Assembly (NCBI GenBank): GCA_034769895.1
Contig: CM068373.1
Location: forward strand, 281,261,879 to 281,325,878
Origin: Magicicada septendecula
Taxonomy: Eukaryota; Arthropoda; Insecta; Hemiptera; Cicadidae
Length of the DNA: 64,000 nt
Direction: 5' to 3'
Part shown: positions 1-10,860 of the stretch, piece by piece
How positions within the stretch are numbered: the stretch's first letter is position 1
Layout: every line of letters begins with the position of its first letter
Translations under genes and position numbers: made by a program
Notes under the pieces: model-generated
The model's database searches: none
What the model saw: only the letters and a program-made list of their open reading frames with translations
What the model was told of the DNA's origin: nothing

Positions 1-500
1 CTCAACCACATACACAGAGATAATGCCCAAAATTCTAACGTCTGTTTTTGATAGGCTTGGTTTCACCACCGTTTTCAAAACCAATAATAGCCTTTGGAAT
101 TCGGTTCGCCAGGCTGTTCACACAAAAATAGAGTCAAGGACGGGTGTATACAAGTTGATATGTAATGATTGTGAATGTTTCTACATTCGTCAAACGGGGA
201 GACCTTTTATTAAAAGGTTTCGGGAACACACTACACATAATCCATCAATAAAGGTGTTTCTATAGATACTATAAAATCTAATTTCACACGACATTTAATT
301 ACATGCAACAATTCGTACACGAATTTTAATACGAACTTAATACCCTTACATTATTGTAGTAAGGGTCGTTATATGGATACATGGGAAGAATTTGAAATCT
401 ATAGTGGACATAATTAATCCAGATACTCATGATGGCATATTTAATGATAAATTAAATTTCAAATCAAACCCGTTATATGACACCGCGCTACAATCGATCT
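1..500 (+). pseudogene. Penelope-like element C-terminal GIY-YIG relic
   Basis: The frame at 23-265 reads into the GIY-YIG endonuclease tail typical of Penelope-like retroelements. It shows GVYKLICNDC, then FYIRQTGRPFIKRFREH, where the family usually has YIGQTGRSF..RF.EH; the Gly of the YIG triad is Arg here. The preceding FKTNNSLWNSV is like the linker before the nuclease. After the stop at 265 the same protein continues in other frames, with MDTWEEFEIY at about 372-400 and FKSNPLYDTAL near 460-490, so frameshifts are present. The reverse transcriptase would lie left of position 1, outside the window. In life the domain nicks DNA for target-primed reverse transcription. The copy is inactive. 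Family assignment is from motif recognition only. Confidence 0.75.
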
Positions 501-627
501 TGAGATAACACACGGTGAGACACGCGTTTGCTCAGTATCCGGTAAGCCTCGCGCAGTGCGCTGTGCCAGACGCTCTTATACGTTTTGCAATTATACATAT
601 GTGTGTTTCATGTGAATTTTAATATTT

Positions 628-712
628 GATGATCTCCTTGTGAGTGATTATTGTCTGATGAAGAGTCATATGACTCGAAACGCGTCATGAATATATCATC
701 CTTGAAGTCACT
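628..712 (+). ncRNA. Candidate hammerhead ribozyme of the Penelope-like element
   Basis: The core CTGATGA is at 655-661. A perfect 14-nt palindrome follows at 663-676 (stem II), then GAAA at 677-680, a minimal self-complementary stem III ACGCGT at 680-685, and the cleavage-site C at 686. One extra base (A662) separates the core from stem II. Stem I is weak: 628-633 can pair with 695-700, or 643-647 with 708-712. Hammerheads with loopless stem III are known at the ends of Penelope-like elements, and this one lies just 3' of such a coding relic. Confidence 0.6.
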
Positions 713-910
713 GGACGGTTTCAATTAAGGTCAATTATTTAAAATTCAAAATATTGAGGTTCTCTGCGGTGAGAAGAAGATGTGAATGGGGTGGATAGTG
801 GAAAGAAAGGCGGAGCATAGTGTGCGAATGAGGGCTTTCTGGCAGGAGAAGAAAAGGAGAAAAGGAGACAAGGAAATGATATGTGCGTGGTCCACGGCTG
901 GCCTGTTTGT

Positions 911-911
<1 letters not shown>

Positions 912-1003
<92 letters not shown>

Positions 1004-1027
1004 TTAATAATAATAATAATAATAATA
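912..1027. repeat. (AAT)n microsatellite
   Basis: About 115 bp of TAA/AAT repeat with two interruptions (ATATTAAT). Poly-Ile and poly-Leu open frames across it are artefacts. The array directly follows a G-rich stretch ending GTTTGTG, so it could be the TAA tail of a non-LTR retrotransposon, but no coding evidence supports that. Confidence 0.95.
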
Positions 1028-1029
1028 TT

Positions 1030-1929
1030 TTGGGGACTCTCATCCACTAAACAACCCACCTCTAATTCAGGCATTCATATCCATCCTGGAACCACTTAGC
1101 ATATTACTTCACGATGGAGTCTGTTGCAACCTTATCGGGCTCCTTCTAGTTGTCTCTTCCCTACTGGCATGCTGGGCTTTGCACCTTTCCCATTCTGTGG
1201 AGGCAGGCACTAAAATTGTCATGACCACTGAGAAACTGTGGTGTCAGATGCCAACCTGACGTGACCTGATATTAGTCTCATCGTGATGGCGGTCAATCCA
1301 TTATCTTAAGTTCGGTATGAGCCTTGCGGACCACCTTGCTATGTCTTTCCTCTTCCAACGAACTTTACCGGGGTCTGAGAGTGAGCTCCGTCGCTTTATT
1401 CTTTGTCGCATCTCTTTCAATTTCATATCTTCTTTCAGAAAGGTGCTTTTGGTCTTGAGGCAAAAGGTCTATGGGAACCACTGCCGGTATCGTCAGGGCT
1501 ACTGGCTCTGGCACTGCCTGATAAGAGAATGCTACTCTGAGAGCTCATTTTCTCTGCTCCGAAGTTAAATATCATAAGGATTTTAGCGTGTTTATCCCAT
1601 AAAATACAAGTTTATTGCATGCAAATAAAATGTATTTTGTCTAACAACCAATACAATTCTTAATTAATTTATTATAAATACAATTTTAATTTTAATTTTA
1701 AAGTTAAAATAATTTATTAAATAAAAAATTATATAATATTTTTTTTTGCGTATGATCCACTGTAGACTACGTTTGGTTCAACTGGTTCCTCCCTTCTTCT
1801 CCTCTCTCTTCTTCCTCTCCCACATCTCCTTCATTCTTGATCAATGTCTCTCCCTCCTTTCGTCAGTCCAGATGGCACCTGTCCTCTTCTTGGGGTTTTC
1901 CTGAAAGCTTTGGTACTTTTAAAATTTTT
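1030..1929. other. No gene recognised
   Basis: Unique-looking, partly T-rich sequence. Small open frames here (for example 1317-1568) resemble no family I recognise. It may include the 3' untranslated part of the LINE fragment to its right. Confidence 0.5.
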
Positions 1930-2340
1930 TTAGAATGGCAAGCCTTCTTCAATGTCTTCTTGAGTAATCTGGAGTTCTTCTGTCTTTTTCTGTTTCTTTG
2001 AACCACGTATTAGGCATTTTAAACTTTTTGAAATAGTTAAAAAGCTTCCCTGTTAGTCTTTCAGGATTTATTCTTTGAACGTGTCCGTAGAAAGTAATTT
2101 TTCTTTTTCTAATTACGTCTGTGATTTTTTCAGCACCTGTGTACAGATCATTATTGTGGCGTCTTCTGTACTGTTTTCCATCTTTTATTGATACCATGAT
2201 TTTTCTTAATATTTTTTTTCTGTGACTTCCAGTTTTTCCATTATCATTTTCTTGTTCAGAGTCAGACTCTCAGCTGCGTAAAGTGCTTCCGGGCGAATTA
2301 CTGTTGAATAACGCCTAGGTTTGGCATTAAAATACGATAT
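1930..2340 (-). pseudogene. LINE (RTE-like) reverse transcriptase C-terminal fragment
   Basis: The minus-strand translation reads PRRYSTVIRPEALYAAESLTL, then EKLEVTEKKILRKIMVSIKDG, then RRRHNNDLYTGAEKITDVIR, RKITFYGHVQRINPERLT and NTWFKE. This is the pattern of the C-terminal end of insect RTE/BovB-like LINE polyproteins: ERKILRKI, then NEELY..IEKITDTIRKRR..FYGH. A frameshift near 1990 moves the last residues (ELQITQEDIEEGLPF, stop near 1932) to another frame. The polymerase core and endonuclease are missing, as expected for a 5'-truncated LINE copy. Nothing indicates it is functional. Confidence 0.7.
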
Positions 2341-2843
2341 TTTATTAATTTTTAATTATTGTTTTTGTCGTTTGATGTAAGTGTACAATCCAATTTCACG
2401 ACAAAGAATATTGCTGTGTTTGGACACTTTATTGTTTTATTAAATTTTTACAATTCAGATCACATAAATTGGGAATACAAGAACGCTGCCAGTTAGAAAC
2501 GTTCAGCATAATGAAGTAAACAAGATCATGCCATGCGAGTTAATATAGTTTAGTTGATTTGCAGTTGGTATTGTCAGTTGCCACGGTCATGGACAAAACA
2601 AATCAGCCTTGATTGTAACAGAGTGTCCTGTCTTTTACCCCCTCCCACTCCCACTCTTATAATCAACTGATATTTGTCACAGTAATTCAGTTAGAAGCAG
2701 CTCTTGATAAAATGTGTGCCAATAATTCAATTACAGTTGTGTCCTGACCTGATTCAATACAGAGACAAAACTTTGCAAAAGCTGAATTTATTATTACGTT
2801 TTTGTTTCAAATATTATCCAGTTGAAAGCATTACGTAATTTTA
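2341..2843. other. Intergenic, nothing recognised
   Basis: No convincing ORF, repeat or RNA. It ends at the TTA target duplication of the element starting at 2847. Confidence 0.5.
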
Positions 2844-3689
2844 TTAGGGTACGGTTACACGAGCGCTTTTCTTCCGACCGTGCGCGCGCATGGAGTTTGG
2901 AAAAACTCATAGTGGTCACACGTGCGTTTTTTTCTCGTACGTGCAAGGACGGAAGTGTAGTCACACAGGCGGTTTATAAGCGGACGGCAGCGTTGGGACG
3001 TCTCGGACGCGCATCCCTACAGCTCTGGCTATAGAGGTTAAATGTGTACGTAAAGATTAAAACGCAACTGCACGGAAACGTCCGTGCTTAGATTAAAGAA
3101 AATATTGGTTATCGGTAATACATAAATCTTGATTAAGAAAATTTTTTACATTAGATATTTTTTTTATAAAGATGTCAACAACACCATGAAGACCGAAATT
3201 AATTACCATAGTAACAAGTAAATAAACAAATGCTATTTAGTGGCATCTTTGAACAGTGCGTGACCACCCGCGTGGGCGTTAAAAACACACTAAAAACACA
3301 GAAGGTTGGGTTTCGATGCGGGAGACCTTGAAAACGCAGCAGAGTTGACGACCAGTGCGTTTTTTCCACGTCCGTGTGACCAATTTCATTGCCACCTGTG
3401 TGTTAAATTCAAAACATTTCCCAACCGCACGCAAATGGCCGGGGAAAAACACTCGTGTAGCCGTATCTTTAGAGGCTTGGAACGTATAATGTAATGTCAG
3501 GAATTGGTTCTCAGGACTAGCTAATGAACTGTTGCTCTTGTATTTGTTAAGCGATCGACTCGTTCTGTCGATGGTATCCGGTTGGCTGTGGAGTCTCCAT
3601 AATTTCTCTTATGCCACGTTACTGAAACAACTCCGTGGCGGCCACTACTGTAGAAACAGGTGACATGTCTAGTTTTGACTACATGCTGC

Positions 3690-3960
3690 ACGTTGTAAGA
3701 TTGATAAAATTTCTGATTACAGACCGGCGGAATCGTTTAACGTGTATTTTACCCTGTTTTCCTGCTCTAAAAGAAGAGCTAAAGATCTGAAAGCTGACAA
3801 GATCATCAGGGTTAACATCTCTGATGTTTTCAAACATCCTGCAGAAGCGCACAAACTCGCATCGGATTTGCCTAATATGAGGGTGTTTTTCCAATCATAT
3901 GTACATTACCAGATTACAATGGGGATGGTAGAATGTTCGTTTTCAGCACTGCGTTGACGT
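3690..3960 (+). pseudogene. Possible hAT/ZMYM1-like dimerisation-domain fragment
   Basis: The frame at 3742-3957 ends in MVECSFSALR. This resembles the ERSFSALRRxK block near the end of the hAT C-terminal dimerisation region in ZMYM1-type proteins. The ORF then stops. Only about 70 residues are open and the rest of the transposase is absent. It sits between the arms of the Harbinger-like element. The assignment rests on one short block. Confidence 0.35.
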
Positions 3961-4002
3961 AAGATTTTACTTAAGATCTTTTTCTTCTTACATCTTCAAT
4001 CC

Positions 4003-4205
4003 TAAGATTGGTTTACAGCAGTCTTCCATTGTGGTCGATCTTGTGCTTTCCTCTTCATTTTCTCATAAGTTTTACAATTTACGTCACCCATAATTTGCTT
4101 TATATACTGCAGCCATGGTCTTCCCTTATATCCTTTACCTCCTATTGTTCTGTAAGATCTATACGTAAGGTCCATACTGACTAAACGTCGATTAAGCCGA
4201 TTCGA
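4003..4205 (-). pseudogene. LINE 3' end fragment
   Basis: The minus strand encodes KGRPWLQYIKQIMGDVNCKT followed by YEKMKRKAQDRPQWKTAVNQS and a stop. This is the usual end of a LINE ORF2 (GRPRxxxxxQIxxDxxxxxYxxMKRxAxDRxxWRxxVNQ). Only about 55 codons are LINE-like. It lies immediately inside the right TIR arm of the Harbinger-like element, so it inserted there or was captured. Confidence 0.65.
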
Positions 4206-4458
4206 TATCACACAGGCGGCAATTAAATTAGTCACACGGACGTGGAAAAAACGCACGGGTCGTCAACTCTGCTGAGTTTTCAAGGTCTCCCGCATCGAAA
4301 CGCAATCTGCTGCGTTCGAGACGTCCCAACGCTGCTGTCCGATTAAAAACCGCCTGTGTGACTACACTTCTGTCCGTGCATGTGTGACCACTGTTCATTT
4401 TTCTAAACTCTACGCGGGAAAAAACCTCTCGTGTAACCGTACCCTTAGAAATAGAGTA

Positions 4459-5073
4459 CACTAAAAACTCGTTTATCCGAATCTCATTTATCAAAAAATC
4501 CGGTTTATCTGAAACAATTTTTAGTAAATTTTAAAAATACATAAAAGCATTTTCCTGTCGCTATAATCTAAATTTAATAGTGTAGACAAGCGATTCCACG
4601 TGATATAAAGTAGCAAGTCAATAATCAGAACTAATTGGGATAAGGGGTACTCATCGATTTGTTCGGATTTCCAAACACAAAGTATTATGTTCATATATTG
4701 TAAACATAAAGTAACATAAACATAAATGTAAAAATTGAAACTTCCCCTGCAGAACTTCTAACAATGAAACGACTTCGAGATCGGGCAGCCAGCAAACGAG
4801 CTTCAAAGCTTAGGCAAGAAACTATGATTGATTACTGTACAAATAAGCAATAGGACTCTTCCAGTACTGTAGAAACTATAATTTACAGTGTGGTGCCTTT
4901 TTTTAGTTTATTATGTCATATTCATTGTAAGTAACTTTTAAAATATTATTATTAAATAAAGTTACTGTACTTACATATGTATTATTATTTAAATGGAAGT
5001 TTCGGTTTATCCGAAATTTCGTTTATCCGAAAAGGACGCGGCCCCATCAATTTCGGATAAACAAGTTTTTACA
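4459..5073 (+). mobile_element. Tigger/pogo-type transposon remnant
   Basis: Terminal inverted repeats read AAAAACTCGTTTATCCGAA on the left (from about 4463) and TTCGGATAAACAAGTTTTTAC on the right (ending 5073). Sub-terminal copies of TTTATCCGAAA lie near 5005-5030. This is the known Tigger/pogo TIR pattern. A TA precedes the left end at 4457-4458; the right TA is mutated. A 29-codon frame at 4764-4853 (KRLRDRAASKRASKLRQETM) matches the extreme C-terminus of a pogo-type transposase. The copy is deleted internally and lies about 14 bp from the right end of the Harbinger-like element. Confidence 0.75.
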
Positions 5074-6704
5074 TACATATTTTCATATTTTCATACAAGT
5101 CTTATATATTTTCATATTTGTGTTAATATATGAGTAATACGTCGATTATACATATACCTATCGTTTTTGATAACGTGCAAACATTTTAATTTTGAACAAT
5201 AATTTTGTATTTATGTATAAGAAAGTATCGAATTTAAGGCTCGTGATCTGCGTGCAATGTGTGTATGTTATCTGAGTGCTTATAAAATACTCGACTCTAA
5301 AAGCAAAGCCCACCTGCATAGAAATGGCCGACATTAGGCGCAATAACGGGCCAGTGGAGCAGAAGGTGCAAACGTGATAAGCCTTGCTACGAGACTACTT
5401 AAATCCACCGTGAGTCTGTAATTTGTAAACACGTCTTATATATATAACGCGATTGACATATTTTTTCTGTCCTAAAACAGAAGGAAATACAGTAACAGTA
5501 CATGTGTGCGGGTATGCTAAAACGCAATTAATTCCAAACGTTTATTTTTATTAGCATCATCCATTTCCAAAGATGGTTGTTCCGGTCTTAAGCAGGCAAA
5601 GTCTAGAGCTGGTCACTCCAGCGCTTCCTCCGACGTCCCCCACCTCACCGTCCCTTCGTCTTATAATTCCATAATTGTTTGGGGATGCTGCAGTCATCCA
5701 TTCGTCCGGCTAGTCCTTATTTCAGACAATTTAGTAGTGTCCCCTGGACATGTTACTAGCATTTTCCAGGGTAAGACGTATGGTGGAGCTGCCACCTTCA
5801 GGCTTAACGTCCAGCCCGATCTTCTGTCCGGGTGTTCTCTCATAAACTGGTTGTCTTAGAAGATTAAAGAGACCAGTTTTCACTTATGAGATAGCCATAA
5901 GGATCTTTAATGTGGTGGTTTCTTCTTGCCTTCCACATCCTACGTCGTTGACCAGTGGAAGGTCATCCGCCTTTAGGGGCAATTTCTCATCCCAAGGGCA
6001 TGAAGGTGCCCTAACATCTACTTGACAATGACAAGTAGAGGTGGGACAGCTTATACCGGCTGTCACTCGGTCTCCAGAGCCGCATTAGCTACCTGTAGGT
6101 GTTCCCCATCCCTCACCACTTGGAGGTGCGGTTGGATATTTCCCTTCATTAAGAACGAGACCATAATGAATTACTCATCCTCTCCAATACTATGGGGGAC
6201 ACGTTTATCTTATTTTCCAAATTAAAAATGTGTTTTATGGAAATTGACATGCATTAAAGAGCGCCAAAAGTGTACCACGATATCAGCGATATCATACCAG
6301 CCCCGAAGACCTCTTCTTAACCCCTTTATCTACTACTATCGCCGAAAAAGACGTGTTTGCCAGGGAGTCTTTGCTCTCCATCCACTGGAGTCGCCGCCAA
6401 CGTGCAGGCTGGAACTCTCAAGAGACTAACGCACTTCGCAGTTACATGACATAGACTGTTGGTACAAGACACAACGTTGCCAAGCGGGGGCCTCGTGAAG
6501 GCAGCGTTTCCGTACCCGTACAAGCGGACGGAAGAGGTCAACTCTCCTAGCTCGATCCAGGTATGAGTTTCTGCAGCGCCGCGCCGGTTACACTGAACCT
6601 TGGGTCGCGCTGGGCGCACTTTTTATTCCGATTATCTGAAACATCAGATTAATCCCGCACCGGAAGGCAAGAGTGGGTGTTTCGGAGAGAGAAAGAGCTA
6701 TCGC
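5074..6704. other. Intergenic, nothing recognised
   Basis: Contains a moderately GC-rich stretch (about 5570-6660) and short open frames on both strands. None shows a recognisable domain. It could be old transposon sequence, but I cannot support a class. Confidence 0.45.
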
Positions 6705-6707
6705 TAA

Positions 6708-6862
6708 AGGGTCGATTACATTAGGCGAGTTTACTAGCTACTCGGTGGCAAATTCGCTAGCCGATATTGAATTCTCTCTGTGTAATCATGTTGACTAGTT
6801 AACTAGCTACTAGCTCTGCTAATGCGAGTAAAGTTGAAGGCTGGGCTGATGTAATCGAGCCC
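6708..6862. mobile_element. 155-bp Harbinger-type MITE
   Basis: The left end AGGGTCGATTACATTAGGC and right end CTGATGTAATCGAGCCC are inverted, with one gap. TAA flanks both sides (6705-6707 and 6863-6865). CTAGC/TAGCTAC motifs recur inside. The TIR shares the pattern GGG..CG.TTACA..AG with the 1.6 kb element at 2847-4444, so the two may belong to one superfamily. It has no coding capacity. Confidence 0.7.
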
Positions 6863-6937
6863 TAAGCTATGCAAAGTTGCCTAAAACGTTTGTTCCAGGA
6901 AGGTATTCAAAAGATCGTTAAGAGGTGGACCAAGTAA

Positions 6938-6947
6938 ATATATATAT
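6938..6947. repeat. Short (AT)n run at left end of D
   Basis: ATATATATAT directly abuts the TGTTATAAAACG terminus of candidate LTR D. It is one of a series of AT runs at LTR-element borders in this window. Confidence 0.8.
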
Positions 6948-9900
6948 TGTTATAAAACGACTTGCGTCTTATAATGTGTTACGCAATGTAAGACTTTTCG
7001 TTGCTATGAACGGGTATGTTCCCCTGTTTTACTCTCTTAGGTCGTTTAGTTTACTTAATTATTTAAATATCTGAGATATATGGAGTTGTGGGATATATTG
7101 ATGTAATTAATTAATATTAACTTAGCTCTCTAAAAAATATCAGTGTTAGTGTACCTGAAACTTAAATAATTAATGCGTTATTCTGTAATTTCGTTCAACC
7201 CTATTATACCTTGAAGAGAATTATGTCTAATTTTGTATTTTTACGCTCTCTCTTTGGTGTCAGATAATTCCGCTATAAGCGCTGTAGTATCGGCTCAACG
7301 AAACTTATAGGTTATTTCACTGTTTATGTTAGCCAATTATTCTATACTTATTCAGTTACTTTTTTATTTCCAACTCATTAAATCATACTCCAAATAACAA
7401 GATTTTGCAATTATATAAAGGTTCTTTATTTGTTTACTTCTTTAACATTGAATAAGATATGTTCTAACTAACATATGCTTGGGCTATAGATTGCGTGAAT
7501 CGATTGTTGATTATTCCGATCCTTTATTTAAATTCAGTTATATAGTGTGTTTTAATTTGTAGTTAATTTAATTCAGGGTGTGAAGGTACTTGTAACTGTG
7601 GGGAAGATTAAAAATACATAGATAAGAATGCAAGATTTACAAATTTGAAGTGTTGTGTAGTTAGTATGATTAATATAATAATAATTTACCAGACTAGAAC
7701 GAAGCAAATCGTGTAGGCGGTTGATTGATAAATTTACTGTTCTGTACGATTATGCCGTACGATATTCTTTCTTCGGTTTGATAAATGGAATTCTTGTCCT
7801 GTCCACTTCGGAAATACAGCTACCTGGATTGATTTACAGCCCGATTGATGCTTCTTCTGCAACTCCTGGATCCAGATACGTTCTTCTCTCGGTTGAAGCA
7901 ATTAGTGTTGTTCCGTGTATTTGAAAGGTTATAAATTCTGGTGTAGTGTATATTATTATTTGTGATACTTTTGACTCTTTCTATTTGTTTTAATGTATCG
8001 TCAATTCCTTTCGGATATGGGACAGTTCAAGTCCTTCCTTGTAGAATCCATTTATTTATTTTCTATTGTAATTTCATACTATAGTCTTATTTGGTTAAAC
8101 TGTACTGGTAAGAGTCATAAATATTATCATTAGGATTTTGTGTTTTATAATAGTGTCTGATAATTTAGAATATTCCGATTAAATAGACATTTCTTGGGTT
8201 TTTTAATCTCATCACATTCAGATCATCAAAGCAATTATTGTCAAAAAAACAACTTCCTCTTTTCCTGTCTTCCCTAGCAACACATGATTTTTCTTCCTTC
8301 CACATGTTTTGAATATAGTGTTTATTTCATATATTTTTTGTCTATTCTTTATCAATTTGCTATCCTATCGGAATGTAACTTTACCGATAGTTGGTTTATT
8401 ATTTTCTACACATATTCTGCTGGTTTTTTGATATAAGCCTGTTTTTTTTCTTTTTTTATATTTAATACCCTTTCGATATTAAACGTTATTAATCGATATC
8501 ATGGCATTATGGCATTATCATAATTTGTATAAATTTTATTATATATCATTATTAATTTAATGTTTTTTTTCTAGCTCTTCAAATCGTATTCGTTAATTAT
8601 TATTAATTGATGTACCTAACCTTTATGTTATGAGTGGTTATATAGTGGTTTTGGCTGTTAGGCCTTTTATTGTAAACGGATCTACCTGTGTTTATAACTG
8701 GTAAACATCTATAGCCCCTTTTACATAAATTCATACATATAATCAAATCTTAACTATTAACATTTACATAAACAATTATTTTTTCCATATCTAATAACAA
8801 TTTTATCTTGACCTATGGATCACATATAATAAAATTCAAATCTATTAACGTTAATTAGCTGCTTCACACTTCATTCTACAACAGTCATTGAATAATACAT
8901 CTTGTTTCATTATCTTTCATTAACTCAACACATATTTGGTATAACATAACATAAACTTTATCATAATATTTGTTGTCACAAAATAATATCTCTTAACTCA
9001 AAATTCTTATTTGCTATTACTATAAAGTAAATTATTGTTTCATTTTTTGTTTGCTTTTCACTAAACATATATCATCAACTATTATCTAACTTACAGGTTC
9101 GTTTATTCTTGTTAATACTACCTTGCATCCTTATTTACCTTTATCTATAATTATAAATGTAATTATTAGATCTTTGTTCTATCATGGGGTTAGATATTGA
9201 CTTGTTTATTATTCTGTTAACCTTGTTTTTATGTAACACGGATGCTAGCATTTCTGTTGCGTTACAATATATATTATAAAGACCTTTTGTCTATCTATCT
9301 ATTTTCTGTATATAATGATAGAACAAATCTTACTTACCCGTGATTTTTTACTTTACCTGGGCGCCAGAACAAATCCCAGATACAAATGACACGGATTCAG
9401 CTTAGCTAAGAGCACAGAGACACACTATCTCAGGATTCGTTCAGTGAGTGGAATACTTAAGGGGAATCGTTACAAATAACTCTGAAATAATGTTGAAATT
9501 TGTTTAATTAATGACTTTGTTATTGAATTAATTTCTTTAAAAGTTAATTTAATGACTTATTGCTACCATAAATTTTATTGCTTAATGAGTGTGCCTGAAA
9601 AGTGAAGATTAAAACGTCCAAACGACCAATTGCTCTTATCTGGTTGATTTAGGGATTTATATATCACCCAAACCAGTGCTAAAGAACGGGTCTGCAATAA
9701 TTTGCACGTTCAATACTACACCTCATTTTTCATTCAACAATCCTATATTACTTTATATCTAATCTTAATAATTAAATACAAAATTTGATTTTATATAGTG
9801 TCTTTTAAAATGTTGATTGATTTAATTATTTATTTTGTTATTTTATGTTCATTGATCAATGAATATATTTCTTATCTGATTGATGCGTCGACCGTAGATA

Positions 9901-10850
9901 GTAATCAGTAGAGATACTCCTTTTGATGGTTCGCCTCAGAAGAAATGATGTTGACCAATAACGTTGACTGATGATCCTGGACAATTACAGATGCTGTAGC
10001 TACTCTGGTGCACAGGTCACTTCACTGTTAATGAATTATTAATTAATTAATTATTTAATTAAGTAATTAGTTATTACGCAGCGAGATTATTTATTGAACT
10101 TTACTAGTTCCTCTACTACCGCGGACCACTTCGCGAACTGTTTATTTAAATAAATACTTTGCGTTGTTTGTGCAGTTGAGATTGTATTTAACACACGTCT
10201 TGCTTATTTAATGCCCGAACGAAGAGTGATCAATTCCCTCATTCTGAGTTAGCGTCTACTCTTAATACAGGGTTGTGATTGGTTGTTCCAAATAAATCAT
10301 GTGTTTTCCATTTGAAACAATATCGAACAGGTCGGTCAAACTCTCCTTAACAAGTTTGAGATGGTAGAGAATTTCTGGCTAATTTCATACTTTCGCTGTT
10401 TGCAAATCGTTTGATTACAGGTATTTGCAAACGTGTTTTCAAAGATCTGACCACAGAATATTATTGCTTTGGTCTTTCTCTGTATGTGTGTGAAAACACC
10501 TAATTCGTACCTAGCCTAATTCTCTAGTTATATCTCTTGGCGTTCTTCTTCTGTATAACTTCTTTAAATGTTAATTATATTAGTTGATATTTTGGCTACT
10601 TATAGAGCTTTAATTGCTGAACACTATGCAGGTTTAAGAATTTCCGTATATTTATTAGTTTTGAAGATATTGCAGTTTTAATAAATAAAATTAATTATTT
10701 CATGTCTGTGCACGCGTCAGTAGTAGCAGTGGCGAGGTTAGACAGAGATGGCTGTGATTATTCCCTCTCTCTCTTGCTTGCGCCGCTAGACTAGCACAGT
10801 TTAACACTTTCATATAACGATCTGATAGGTCGACTATATGAATCGTTATA
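6948..10850 (-). mobile_element. Candidate solo LTR D (or non-coding LTR element)
   Basis: A 3.9 kb, very AT-rich block without coding frames, bounded on both sides by AT runs. On the minus strand it starts TATAACGATTC and ends TTTTATAACA, resembling the TGTAACG...TTACA termini of LTRs A and B. A Lys-PBS-like TGGCGCCCAGG lies on the minus strand at 9361-9371. There is no partner LTR, so it is most simply a long solo LTR. It could also be an internally rearranged element. Confidence 0.4.
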
Positions 10851-10860
10851 ATATATATTT

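Larger units (their letters stand above)
2847..4444. mobile_element. PIF/Harbinger-like non-autonomous transposon (1.6 kb, long TIRs)
   Basis: The ends are inverted copies: GGGTACGGTTACACGAG at 2847 and CTCGTGTAACCGTACCC at 4428-4444. Both are flanked by TTA (2844-2846 and 4445-4447), the 3-bp TWA duplication of PIF/Harbinger. Inverted similarity extends about 170 bp inward (2847-3020 against 4290-4444). It resumes at 3305-3430 against 4205-4297, so the left arm carries about 280 bp of extra sequence. No Harbinger transposase is visible. The interior holds unrelated pieces, a hAT-like fragment and a LINE tail, making it a composite carried by the TIRs. Confidence 0.7.

Noticed and set aside
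735..1099. Open frames of poly-Ile and poly-Leu on both strands
   Set aside because: They are translations of the (AAT)n microsatellite and have no other support.
5540..6660. Several overlapping short ORFs in a GC-richer stretch
   Set aside because: No recognisable domain, no frame longer than about 97 codons, and no splice structure I could defend.
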